From Chryseobacterium sp. (GTDB lineage: Bacteria; Bacteroidota; Bacteroidia; Flavobacteriales; Weeksellaceae): a stretch of 64,000 nucleotides of DNA. Positions 1 to 8,072 of this stretch are shown here, in pieces. Where the stretch lies: contig JAITUA010000003.1 of the NCBI GenBank assembly GCA_031286615.1, positions 124,001-188,000 on the forward strand, read 5' to 3'. The position numbers and the translations under genes are program-made. Position 1 is the stretch's first letter. Every line of letters starts with the position of its first letter. The notes beneath the pieces were generated by a model. It made no database searches. It was given only the letters and a program-made list of their open reading frames with translations, and was not told the DNA's origin.

Positions 1-681
1 AGATAGCGCTGCTTCATTATTGATTTTGATATTATCGATATAGGCAGAACCTCCATAATTATCATGCACAAAATCCATTCTGTTAATATTATTGTTACTG
101 AACGGCTGTCCTGTATAGATAAGAGTATCATTCAGGAAATATTGAATTCCTGTAGCCGTAGACAATATTTTTACTCTGTACCATGTATTGGCATTCCAGG
201 TTTGGTTGGTATCTACTAAATTATTTGAACCGGCCGTTGCAATTAAAATTTTCCCGTCGTAGGAAAAATCAATATAAGTAACAATCCCTCCAGCACCAGT
301 TGTACTTACTGTTCTGAACACAAAATCTGAACTTGATGAACTTTTTTGGGTAAGTCTTACATCAAATGACTGTGTAAAGCTATTATAGGTTAATGGTGTA
401 GTAAAGGTATAGAAACCGCCCATTACAGGACTTTGCTGTGGTCCATAAGGCAGATCCGGTGTAATTTTTAAACTATTTGAACCCTGGCTTGCCATTTCAG
501 CTGATACCAATTGGCTTGTCAAATATACTGGCGGTGTCGCTCCATTACTTGTACTAATCCAACCCTGTTGCCCATTAATATTTCCTGTTGTAAAGCCTTC
601 ACTGGCTTCAAAAGAGATGGTCTGCTGAGCAAAAGACGATATGGAAATTAACGAAATTGCGAAAATGTAAAGTTTCTTCAT
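1..681 (-). CDS. Secreted jelly-roll (LamG/MAM-like) protein, C-terminus outside window
   Basis: The frame is open from an ATG at 681 to the window edge (227 codons), so only the N-terminal part is seen. It starts with a signal peptide (MKKLYIFAISL..., cleavage likely after SSFA before QQ) and continues as a beta-rich domain with GWIST, WYRVK and AYIDNIK motifs. It parallels the complete neighbouring gene at 891-1811 over its whole visible length, so the two are tandem paralogues. By that analogy the missing C-terminus should carry a T9SS type A sorting domain and the protein should be secreted or surface-attached. Its substrate or ligand cannot be told from the sequence. A near-perfect Bacteroidota promoter lies just upstream. 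Confidence 0.82.
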   Translation of the reverse strand, partial: MKKLYIFAISLISISSFAQQTISFEASEGFTTGNINGQQGWISTSNGATPPVYLTSQLVSAEMASQGSNSLKITPDLPYGPQQSPVMGGFYTFTTPLTYNSFTQSFDVRLTQKSSSSSDFVFRTVSTTGAGGIVTYIDFSYDGKILIATAGSNNLVDTNQTWNANTWYRVKILSTATGIQYFLNDTLIYTGQPFSNNNINRMDFVHDNYGGSAYIDNIKINNEAALS

Positions 682-700
682 GATATTTTTTAGTTTTGAG

Positions 701-731
701 CAAATATATGTATTTTAATCAAAATGACAAA
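701..731 (-). promoter_or_regulatory. Bacteroidota promoter of the gene starting at 681
   Basis: On the minus strand TATATTTG (complement of 701-708) fits the -7 box TAnnTTTG. It is separated by exactly 19 nt from TTTG (complement of 728-731), the -33 box. The transcription start would lie near 694, a few bases upstream of the ATG at 681. Confidence 0.75.
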
Positions 732-890
732 ATCAACGAATATTTTAAACCTTGTGATTAATTAACATAATATATTTTAACTTAAACAAATAAAGATATT
801 AAACCTAAAGAAAAGCATCATTTCAAAAAAATCATCCATAGATACAGCCCAGGCTAGAAAGAACACTGGTTTTCAGAATTAATGAATAAT

Positions 891-1811
891 TTATCTGATG
901 ATTACTTTTTCTGTGAAATTTCTACCTTCAGTTTTGATATTTACCATATATACACCTGCAGACAGCCCTTTTACATCCATTTTGCTATTGTTCTTTTCAG
1001 TTTTTATCAGCTTTCCTGACTCGTCATAGATTTCAATACTTTTTACTGTATTAAGAGAATTAATATGTATAAAATCAGTTGCAGGATTAGGGTAAACCGA
1101 TATTTCTCTGGTGGTAACTTTAGAATCTTTAATCCCTAAAACCAATAGTTCACTATTCACTTTAATATTATCAATATAGGCTGATCCCAGCGCATTATTA
1201 TGCACAAAACGCAGTTGGTCTATATTCACTGAACTTGCAGCATTCCCTGTGTAAATAAGGATATTATTAAGGTAATATCTGACATCTGTGGCAGTTCCTA
1301 CTACTTTTACTCTATACCAGATATTAGGCAGCCAGGTTGAAGGTATGGAAATCAAATCCTGTATACCGGATACAGTATTCAGGATCTTAAGCAGTCCGGT
1401 TTTATCAAAATCCAATCTCACTACAAACTGATCATCAACACTATTTACTCCCTGAAAACCAAAATCAGAGCCATTGAGCTGCGACATATTGATATCAAAT
1501 GATACAGAAAAATTGTTGTAAGCAAGAGGGGCCGGCAGGTTATAAAAGCCTCCGATAATAGGATCGGACTGGGTTCCGTAGGTTGTTTCTTTTACAATTT
1601 TGAGGGAACTGCTTCCGTCAGTAGCTTTATCTACGCTGATGGTCTGATGGGTTACATTTGCAGGAACTCCTCCTGTGGGAGTGCTGATCCATCCTGCCTG
1701 ACCATGAATATTTCCAACGTTGAATCCTTCATTGAACTCAAAGGATACAGCCTGTTGTGCAAAAACACAAGCTGATAATAGCAAAAATGCAATTGAGTAG
1801 TATTTTTTCAT
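891..1811 (-). CDS. T9SS-sorted jelly-roll (LamG/MAM-like) protein
   Basis: The protein has 306 residues. Residues 1-18 are a signal peptide (VFA before QQ); LSAC inside it also resembles a lipobox, so the lipoprotein alternative cannot be excluded. Residues about 22-220 form a beta-sandwich-like domain with GWIST, WYRVK and AYIDNIK motifs. Residues about 235-306 are a T9SS type A sorting domain, with VYPNPATDFIHI, IYDESGKLI and a C-terminal GVYMVNI...KVIIR block. Proteins of this design are exported by Sec, then by the type IX system, and attached to the surface or released. It is a tandem paralogue of the gene at 1-681. The ligand is unknown. Confidence 0.88.
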   Translation of the reverse strand: MKKYYSIAFLLLSACVFAQQAVSFEFNEGFNVGNIHGQAGWISTPTGGVPANVTHQTISVDKATDGSSSLKIVKETTYGTQSDPIIGGFYNLPAPLAYNNFSVSFDINMSQLNGSDFGFQGVNSVDDQFVVRLDFDKTGLLKILNTVSGIQDLISIPSTWLPNIWYRVKVVGTATDVRYYLNNILIYTGNAASSVNIDQLRFVHNNALGSAYIDNIKVNSELLVLGIKDSKVTTREISVYPNPATDFIHINSLNTVKSIEIYDESGKLIKTEKNNSKMDVKGLSAGVYMVNIKTEGRNFTEKVIIR

Positions 1812-1973
1812 GGTAAATCAAGTTTTGTATTAAAAATATAAACTTTCAATGAATAGTGAAATAACTTATTGCAAATAAAAATTAACGCTTTTATTTTCAG
1901 TGAATTTAATTTTCAAATCTATTAAAAACGTCTCTCTACAAAGATAAAAACAGCTCAATCCAAACAAAAAAAT

Positions 1974-1999
1974 AAGGTATCTCTTTCCAGAAATACCTT
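1974..1999 (-). terminator. Terminator of the M20 dipeptidase gene
   Basis: AAGGTAT-C-TCT (1974-1984), a 4-nt loop, then AGA-A-ATACCTT (1989-1999) form a stem with one mismatch. The A-rich stretch at 1963-1973 becomes the U-run on the minus-strand transcript. Confidence 0.65.
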
Positions 2000-2021
2000 A
2001 CCTTATCTTATTTTCGTTGAA

Positions 2022-3401
2022 TTACTTTGAATAATTTTCAAAGAACAACGGAATACTTTCAATTCCTTTATAGAAATTAAATAATCCATAATGTTCGTTT
2101 GGAGAGTGGATCGCATCAGAATCCAACCCAAAGCCCATCAATACGGACTTAGCTCCTAAAACCTGCTCAAACATCGCTGTAATTGGAATACTTCCTCCTC
2201 CTCTGTATGGAAGAACTTCTTTTCCGAATGCGGATTCCATTGCCTGTTTTGCAGCTGCAAATTCTTTGGTATTGGTTGGTAAAACATAAGGCATCCCTCC
2301 ATGGTGAGGCGTTACTTTAATTTTTACCGTATCCGGAGCAATTTTTTCAAAATATTTCGTGAATTTTTCCGTGATTTCCTGAGGAGTCTGGTAAGGAACC
2401 AAACGCATTGAAATTTTAGCAAAAGCTTTGGAAGGAATTACGGTTTTTGCGCCTTCGCCTGTATAACCACCCCAGATTCCGTTGCAGTCTAAAGTAGGAC
2501 GAATAGATGTTCTTTCTAAGGTTGTATATCCTTTTTCTCCTTCTATATTGCTTAATCCAATTGATTTTTTGAATTCTTCAGGATTGTCTTTCAATTTGTT
2601 CATATCTGCTCTGTCTGCATCTGAAACCATTTCTACGTTGTCATAGAACCCGTCAATTGTAATATGACCGTTTTCATCAATCAGATTAGCGATCATCCTT
2701 GAAAGAACGTGAATAGGGTTTGGAACCGCCCCACCGTAAAGACCTGAGTGCAAATCTCTGTTCGGGCCTTCCACTTCTACTTCTACATAGCTTAAACCTC
2801 TCAACCCTGTTGTAACCGTTGGCTGTTCGTTGCTGTAAATATGAGTATCGGAAATTAAGATACAATCGCAAGCCAATTTCTCTTTATTTTCGTTCACCCA
2901 GTCTCCTAAGCTTACAGAACCTACTTCCTCTTCTCCTTCTAAGATAAATTTAACGTTGCAAGGAAGAGCGTTGGTTTTCATCATAGCTTCAAAAGCTTTC
3001 AGATGCATGAAGAACTGTCCTTTGTCATCCGCAGAACCTCTTGCAAAAATAGCTCCTTCAGGGTGTAGTTCTGTTTTTTCAATATAAGGTTCAAAAGGTG
3101 GTTTTGTCCATAATTCCAATGGATCTGCCGGCTGAACATCATAATGCCCATACACTAATACTGTAGGTAAACTTTTATCTAAAATTTTTTCTCCGAAAAC
3201 AATTGGATAACCTTTAGTCTGGCAAACTTCAACATTATCAGCTCCTGCATTTTTAAGGTGCGCCGCCACTACATCTGCACATTTCAAAACGTCATCTTTA
3301 TACGCCGGATCTGCAGAAATAGAAGGAATTCTCAATAACTCAAATAATTCATCCACGAAACGCTGTTTGTTTTCGTTAATGTAATTTAATGTCTCTTGCA
3401 T
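2022..3401 (-). CDS. M20 family dipeptidase
   Basis: A 459-residue zinc metallopeptidase of the M20/M25/M40 family (PepV/CNDP-like cytosolic dipeptidase). Visible motifs are VYGHYDVQPADP (metal ligand His86, catalytic Asp88), GSADDKGQ (bridging Asp at about 125), EGEEEVGS (catalytic Glu and metal ligand at about 157-158), DTHIYS, and HSGLYGGAVPNP, which opens the lid/dimerisation domain. Length and motif order are normal for the family. It lacks a signal peptide, so it should act on short peptides in the cytoplasm. It has its own terminator at 1974-1999. Exact substrate preference is not visible. Confidence 0.93.
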   Translation of the reverse strand: MQETLNYINENKQRFVDELFELLRIPSISADPAYKDDVLKCADVVAAHLKNAGADNVEVCQTKGYPIVFGEKILDKSLPTVLVYGHYDVQPADPLELWTKPPFEPYIEKTELHPEGAIFARGSADDKGQFFMHLKAFEAMMKTNALPCNVKFILEGEEEVGSVSLGDWVNENKEKLACDCILISDTHIYSNEQPTVTTGLRGLSYVEVEVEGPNRDLHSGLYGGAVPNPIHVLSRMIANLIDENGHITIDGFYDNVEMVSDADRADMNKLKDNPEEFKKSIGLSNIEGEKGYTTLERTSIRPTLDCNGIWGGYTGEGAKTVIPSKAFAKISMRLVPYQTPQEITEKFTKYFEKIAPDTVKIKVTPHHGGMPYVLPTNTKEFAAAKQAMESAFGKEVLPYRGGGSIPITAMFEQVLGAKSVLMGFGLDSDAIHSPNEHYGLFNFYKGIESIPLFFENYSK

Positions 3402-3510
3402 TGTAAAAATTTATTTTGTTAAAATTAAAAAAAATGCCCGGCAGGAACAAACAAAAAGGCAGGATTTTCCCAACCTTATGCTAATGAGCCCTATAGCTGT
3501 CTTTTTCAAT

Positions 3511-3536
3511 AAAAAATGCCCTGCGAAAACAGGGCA
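3511..3536 (-). terminator. Terminator of the lipoprotein gene
   Basis: TGCCCTG (3517-3523) and CAGGGCA (3530-3536) make a perfect 7-bp stem with a 6-nt loop. Six A residues at 3511-3516 become the U-run on the minus strand. Confidence 0.85.
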
Positions 3537-3558
3537 CTTGTATATTTTGTACTTCTAA

Positions 3559-3843
3559 TTAGTGTTCAGCTTTTGGAGCCTTTTCAGCTTCAGCAGGTTT
3601 TGCAGCAGCAGTACTGTCTGTTTTAGGAGCTACAGTTTCAGGCTTTGCAGCTTCTTCTTTGTGCTCTTCAGCAGTTGCAGCAGCCTCATGACCATGCCCG
3701 TGAGCTTCTCCTCCCTGAGGGTCATCAGAATATCTTTCTACTCCTTCTTCAAGTTTCAAAGTAGCTTTACTTCCTCCCTGCGGAACTTTTTTACAGCTTA
3801 CCGCTACCGTTGCAATCGCTAAACATATAACTAATTTTTTCAT
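3559..3843 (-). CDS. Small His/Ala/Glu/Lys-rich lipoprotein
   Basis: A 94-residue protein with signal peptide and lipobox (VAVSC, Cys17), so a lipoprotein. The mature part is low complexity: a GGEAHGHGHEAAA stretch with four His near residues 46-53, followed by Glu/Lys/Ala/Pro-rich sequence that is probably disordered. A strong terminator follows. The His cluster could bind metal, but this is inference; no known family is recognised. Its gene stands alone between the M20 peptidase and the methyltransferase. Confidence 0.78.
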   Translation of the reverse strand: MKKLVICLAIATVAVSCKKVPQGGSKATLKLEEGVERYSDDPQGGEAHGHGHEAAATAEEHKEEAAKPETVAPKTDSTAAAKPAEAEKAPKAEH

Positions 3844-3980
3844 ATGTAAAATTATTTTTTTAAAGGTAATATGAAATCATGCTATTTTCTATCTATTCTT
3901 ACTCTCCAACAGCAAGTGATTACATACTTAAATTTTTAATTGCCCAAAAGTAAGAAATCCTGCTTTTTTCGGCAACATTT

Positions 3981-5141
3981 TTATACTGATTTTAATATTA
4001 TTTTCCCTTTTTTGGATTGTGTAAAAATAAGGTAATGATCTCCCCCATCTTTCAAACCATACTTTTTCTTGATTTCTTCAGGTTTTAATGGGTAGTTTTT
4101 TGAAATAATATTAAACTGTTGTTTTTTCTTAATATTTTTAGAGTCAACCGGTTCCATTTCCAAAATTCTCCCCGGAAAGTCTTCCTTCTTTTCACTAGAG
4201 GTATAAAAATGACTGTTAGGATGAAGTTTTTTCAATCCGAATTTTTGTGAAATCAAATTAAAAATTCCCGCTTTCAAAATAGAGTTATTGGGGATGTAAA
4301 CGTATTTTTCAGGCTCAGAATATTCCGATTCTGCCCTTTCCTCTTCTCCAAATTTGAAGGTAAAGCCAGATTCTCCACTCTCAAGGTTCACACAGCTGCA
4401 GATAATCTCATCTGTATTTTTGTTGGATAAAAAAATCACCACTTCTTTTACATCATTTTTCACAGCAATAATCTCTATCCTTGAAATACCCGACAAAACA
4501 GATACAAGATATTTAAGATCTATAAGCGGCGAGAGCTTAATGACTACCTGATCGGAAATAGATTTCAATTTTCCCTGAATTTCGAGAATATCAGGAGACA
4601 GGTCTTCTAAAAGAAAAACTTTATTTTTTTGCTGATCCCTCCTGGCCGGATCAAGATAAATGACATCAAAATGTTCCTGATTCTCGTTCAGGAAATTTTC
4701 AAGCTTTTGGTTGATAAATTTTGCCTCACGGCCTAGTATATTCCAGTTATTTTCAACAATATTTAAAAGCTCAGTATTTTGTTCTACTAAAGTAATATCA
4801 TCAAAATTTTGGGAGAGATAATAAGCATCGATACCAAAACCGCTTGTAAGGTCAATAAATGTGCTCCCTTTCAAGATTTTCGATTTATAAAGAGCTGTTT
4901 TTTCTGATGATGCCTGCTCCAGATTAAGCTGTGGTGGAAAGATAATTCCTTCTTTTAAGAGAAAAGGAAATTTTCTTTCAGCAACCTGTTTTCCTTTGAT
5001 CTGCTGTACAATTTCCTGCATAGAAACTTCCGGAAAGGGAGATTTTTTTAGCAGCAATGCATGTAAATCCGTATTCAGATTTGCATTGATGTAATTTTGA
5101 ATGTCTTTGTTTAATAGTTTACTTCCCACAGATTGCGCCAC
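3981..5141 (-). CDS. Class I SAM-dependent methyltransferase with THUMP-like C-terminal domain
   Basis: The protein has 386 residues. The Rossmann methyltransferase core shows motif I FIDLTSGFGID at residues 95-105, an acidic end of strand 2 (LVEQN), and motif IV DVIYLDPARRD at about 160-170. The N-terminal ~90 residues and the C-terminal ~100 residues (ending near the PLKPEEIKKKYGLKDGG region) match the layout of Bacteroidota methyltransferases annotated with a THUMP-like domain. An RNA substrate is likely but unproven. The start at 5141 gives MAQSVGSKLL; a start a few codons later is possible. A repeat-derived inverted pair (5166-5265) lies upstream. Confidence 0.82.
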   Translation of the reverse strand: MAQSVGSKLLNKDIQNYINANLNTDLHALLLKKSPFPEVSMQEIVQQIKGKQVAERKFPFLLKEGIIFPPQLNLEQASSEKTALYKSKILKGSTFIDLTSGFGIDAYYLSQNFDDITLVEQNTELLNIVENNWNILGREAKFINQKLENFLNENQEHFDVIYLDPARRDQQKNKVFLLEDLSPDILEIQGKLKSISDQVVIKLSPLIDLKYLVSVLSGISRIEIIAVKNDVKEVVIFLSNKNTDEIICSCVNLESGESGFTFKFGEEERAESEYSEPEKYVYIPNNSILKAGIFNLISQKFGLKKLHPNSHFYTSSEKKEDFPGRILEMEPVDSKNIKKKQQFNIISKNYPLKPEEIKKKYGLKDGGDHYLIFTQSKKGKIILKSV

Positions 5142-5165
5142 TTTTTACATGCATTTGGTTAAAAT

Positions 5166-5265
5166 GCTTCGACTCCGCTCAGCATGACAGCGATAATACT
5201 AAGTTAATTTATGATTAAAAAATTAAGAAGTATATTTAACAGTGTCATACGGAGCGGAGCCGAAA
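5166..5265. repeat. Inverted pair of a dispersed flavobacterial-type repeat
   Basis: GCTTCGACTCCGCTCAGCAT... at 5166-5190 and an inverted copy at 5241-5265 (TGTCAT.C.GAGCGGAG.CGAA on the top strand). Over the 22-nt core they differ at three positions and enclose about 50 bp. The arms could fold into a cruciform or act as a bidirectional terminator. The GC-rich arms stand out in an AT-rich gap between two minus-strand genes. Confidence 0.7.
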
Positions 5266-5289
5266 TATCTCAGTTTATTTTAAGATGTC

Positions 5290-6453
5290 TTATTCAAACA
5301 TTTCAGCCCAACGAACGGCTTTTATTTCTTTTTCGTTGTAAAGATCTCCAATAGACTTTTTAACGTCTAATTTAGGGTATAAATTCACTCCAATCAGCTT
5401 TATTTTCCCTTCTTCAATCCATTGTTGTTCTTCAACCGCATGATCATAGATCTTTTTCTGAATAACGCCTTGTTTTAACAATTCAAGGTAACCTCCTGCT
5501 TCTTCAATTTCAACAAATAATGCCCAGGATTTTTCTGCAAACTGCTTTGTAATATCTTCAATATAATAACTTCCGTTCGCTGCATCTTCAAATACATTGA
5601 TGATACTTTCGTAAGCCAGCACGATCTGTTGTTTGAAAGAAATTTCTTCCGAATTATCCGTACTTCTGTTTACAAGATAATTATTGGTAAAAACAGCGTC
5701 TGCCCCTCCGATCATTGCAGAAGCAAGTTCTAGGGTAGAACGGATCAGGTTGTTTTCATTATCAGAAACGGCCTTATTTCTCAGTGAAGTCTCTGCAAAG
5801 ATGTATGGAACTTCATCCATCCCATATTCTTTAGAAAGCTGGTTGAAAATGATTTTAAAGGCTCTCAGTTTTGCCATTTCAAAGAAATAGTTTCCTCCTA
5901 CGGCTATTCTGAAGATCAGTTTGTTCAAAATTTCAGCACCATACGCTTCTACCAGTTCTTTAGTTTTTGCCAGGGCAATACCAAGCTGTTGATAAATAGC
6001 TGCTCCGGCATTCTGATGCAGTGAAATGTCAACACAGATATTCCTTTTAAAGTCTTTTGCCAGTAATTCTTTAGCCAGCTGATCATCTATATTTCCCTCT
6101 TTTTCATTAAAAATGTCAATCAATGAAAAATACTGATCTTCTTCTTTGGGACTAATATGCCCTGCCAATTCTTTGTTGTTGACAAAAAGAGTTTTCTGAT
6201 CAAGATTTTCTACATTATGATCAAGGATAAATGCAAATACTTCTTCTTCTAAACTTTCATGATATTGTGCTACCAAATGGGTACTTTCTTCAACTCTAGG
6301 CAGATTTACCAAAGGCTTCTTAACTTCCGTGTAAAACGGCTTCACCTCTATTCCTTCCAAATTCTGCTTTTCTAAAATAGGGTAAATATCCTCTGTTTTA
6401 AGTTGTTTTTTGACTAAATTTTCCCAGTTTGAAAATATATCTGTATTTGACAT
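5290..6453 (-). CDS. mutA: Methylmalonyl-CoA mutase, small (beta) subunit, short form
   Basis: A 387-residue homologue of the non-catalytic small subunit of heterodimeric methylmalonyl-CoA mutase. The sequence shows the TIM-barrel region (DISLHQNAGAAIYQQLG, FRIAVGGNYFFEMAKLRA, PYIFAETSLRNK, GGADAVFTNNYL). It has no cobalamin-binding DxHxxG domain, as expected for this subunit, and it is short compared with many MutA proteins. The large subunit is not in the window. The upstream genes (FtsB-like protein and uridine kinase) lie on the same strand, a neighbourhood usual for flavobacteria. It would serve propionyl-CoA / succinyl-CoA interconversion together with MutB. Confidence 0.85.
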   Translation of the reverse strand: MSNTDIFSNWENLVKKQLKTEDIYPILEKQNLEGIEVKPFYTEVKKPLVNLPRVEESTHLVAQYHESLEEEVFAFILDHNVENLDQKTLFVNNKELAGHISPKEEDQYFSLIDIFNEKEGNIDDQLAKELLAKDFKRNICVDISLHQNAGAAIYQQLGIALAKTKELVEAYGAEILNKLIFRIAVGGNYFFEMAKLRAFKIIFNQLSKEYGMDEVPYIFAETSLRNKAVSDNENNLIRSTLELASAMIGGADAVFTNNYLVNRSTDNSEEISFKQQIVLAYESIINVFEDAANGSYYIEDITKQFAEKSWALFVEIEEAGGYLELLKQGVIQKKIYDHAVEEQQWIEEGKIKLIGVNLYPKLDVKKSIGDLYNEKEIKAVRWAEMFE

Positions 6454-6558
6454 TAGTTTTTTTATTTATGAATGGTCAATGATGAATTCTGCTTCACAAG
6501 TGAATTTTTAAAACCTAAAAATTCCTTTCATCATTAACGTAATTCTATTCAACTTTTA

Positions 6559-6915
6559 TTACTTTTTAGCAACTTTTGTGCTGTCTACCACCAGAATGAA
6601 GATCTCTTCATTCGGTTTTTTCATGAAATAATTTTCTCTTGCGTATTTTTCTTTCTCTGATTTGTTGTTCATCAGTTTTTTATAAAAAGCATCATTCTTT
6701 TCGTATTCTTTTTTATAGAAGTCAAGCTGCTCTTCATATTTCCTGATCTCACCATTGAGTTCATTAATTACAAGAAATGAGGTTTTATCGAAAAAAATCA
6801 TCCATACCAAAAACAGACAGATCGTAATGGTATACTTATTCAAAACATATTTCTGTATAAGTTTGAATGTTTCAGATTTCGGCTGAATGTCTTTGATAAG
6901 GTTATTTTCTTCCAT
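6559..6915 (-). CDS. FtsB/DivIC-family septum formation initiator
   Basis: 118 residues. A basic/acidic N-terminal cytoplasmic tail is followed by one membrane segment (about residues 31-52, YTITICLFLVWMIFF). A periplasmic coiled coil (about 53-95, LNGEIRKYEEQLDFYKKEYE) and a short C-terminal tail with YARENYFMKKPNE come next. The YxMxxPxE-like end is characteristic of FtsB/DivIC proteins, which link early and late divisome components. Its stop lies 4 nt past the start of uridine kinase on the minus strand, so the two are co-transcribed. Confidence 0.85.
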   Translation of the reverse strand: MEENNLIKDIQPKSETFKLIQKYVLNKYTITICLFLVWMIFFDKTSFLVINELNGEIRKYEEQLDFYKKEYEKNDAFYKKLMNNKSEKEKYARENYFMKKPNEEIFILVVDSTKVAKK

Positions 6916-6919
6916 TTTT

Positions 6920-7534
6920 TTAATGTTTTTTCAACGAGTTTTTAATAACGGTAGTTAAAAAATCAATCGCTACGGAATTCTGCTTCATATTAGGGATAAT
7001 AAGATCAGCATCGTTTTTAGACGGCTCTATGAATTCCTGGTGCATTGGTTTCAATGTGGTCTGATAACGGTGTAAAACTTCGCTCAGATCTCTTCCCCTT
7101 TCCTGGGTATCTCTCCTGATCCTCCTGATCAGCCTTTCGTCAGAATCTGCATGAACGAATACCTTCAAATCAAATTCTTTCAGTAATTCTTTGTTGGTAA
7201 GAACCAAAATTCCTTCTACTACCAATACGTTTTTAGGTTCTACAGTGACATGATCTCCTGTTCTGGAATGAGTGACAAAGCTGTAAATGGGCTGTTCAAT
7301 TGGCTCATTATTTTTTAAAGCTTTTACATGTTTTATCAGTAGGTCAAAGTCTATTGATTTCGGATGGTCATAATTAAGAGCTTCTCTTTCTGTCAATGTA
7401 AGACCTTGGTTGTCGTGATAATAATTATCCTGAGAAAGGATATTCATTCCCTCAATATCAAGCTGCTGAAGTATCTTGTCAACAACTGTAGTTTTGCCGG
7501 ATCCTGTACCACCGGCAATTCCTATTACAAGCAT
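6920..7534 (-). CDS. udk: Uridine kinase
   Basis: 204 residues. The Walker A loop GGTGSGKTT is at residues 8-16, followed by SQDNYYHD, the Udk/PRK substrate-binding region, YDHPKSIDFDLL, and the lid-type region RRIRRDTQERGRD. It phosphorylates uridine and cytidine to UMP and CMP in pyrimidine salvage, in the cytosol. It is the first gene of a group with the FtsB-like protein and mutA. Length and motifs are complete. Confidence 0.95.
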   Translation of the reverse strand: MLVIGIAGGTGSGKTTVVDKILQQLDIEGMNILSQDNYYHDNQGLTLTEREALNYDHPKSIDFDLLIKHVKALKNNEPIEQPIYSFVTHSRTGDHVTVEPKNVLVVEGILVLTNKELLKEFDLKVFVHADSDERLIRRIRRDTQERGRDLSEVLHRYQTTLKPMHQEFIEPSKNDADLIIPNMKQNSVAIDFLTTVIKNSLKKH

Positions 7535-7610
7535 TATTTTTTTGTTTCTTTATAGTTGGTACAAATATACTATTTTAGATAAAATATGACAATGTAAGAG
7601 TATTGAGAAA

Positions 7611-7642
7611 TTAAAAGATTAAAACATTTAAAGGTTAAAAGA
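7611..7642. repeat. Degenerate 8-bp tandem repeat
   Basis: Four consecutive octads TTAAAAGA / TTAAAACA / TTTAAAGG / TTAAAAGA sit between clpS and udk. Each differs from the first at no more than two or three positions. Confidence 0.6.
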
Positions 7643-7709
7643 TTTCGCTGAAGGCTGCTACTCTTTGTCATTTATTGTTATTCTTCAACTTTCACCTTCT
7701 GATTCAATA

Positions 7710-7739
7710 AAAAAACCGGCAATAAACTTGCCGGTTTTT
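7710..7739 (-). terminator. Terminator after clpS
   Basis: CCGGCAA (7716-7722) / TTGCCGG (7728-7734) with a 5-nt loop. It is flanked by an A-run on the left and a T-run on the right, so it can work in both directions; it lies immediately downstream of clpS. Confidence 0.88.
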
Positions 7740-7742
7740 ATT

Positions 7743-8072
7743 TTATACGATTTCGCTTGTTAATTCACGCGAAATTAATTTTTCATGCATAGGCTTTAAA
7801 ACATCCATTGAGCCTGTTTTCACGGTACATTTGCCCTTGTAGTGAACAAGAATCGTACATTGTTCAGCCTGTTCAAGTGTATGTTTGCATATTTCGATCA
7901 GACAGTCTATTACATAATCAAATGTATGAATATCATCGTTATGCAGTACCAGTTTATAAACTTCATCCGTATCATCCAGAACAAGGACTTCTTCCTCATA
8001 CTGCCGTTTTGGGTCTTCGTAATCTTTTATACTGTTATAAAAATTCATTCTAACTGTTTTAAACTTCTCCAA
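7743..8072 (-). CDS. clpS: ATP-dependent Clp protease adaptor ClpS
   Basis: 109 residues. The ClpS core LVLHNDDIHTFDYVIDCL (about residues 41-58) contains the NDD..T signature that binds N-degron substrates. The later HYKGKCTVKTG block corresponds to the conserved strand that contacts ClpA. It delivers N-end-rule substrates to ClpAP/ClpCP. The start overlaps the end of the upstream CNNM/CBS gene by 14 bp, so the two are probably co-transcribed. A strong terminator follows. Confidence 0.92.
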   Translation of the reverse strand: MEKFKTVRMNFYNSIKDYEDPKRQYEEEVLVLDDTDEVYKLVLHNDDIHTFDYVIDCLIEICKHTLEQAEQCTILVHYKGKCTVKTGSMDVLKPMHEKLISRELTSEIV

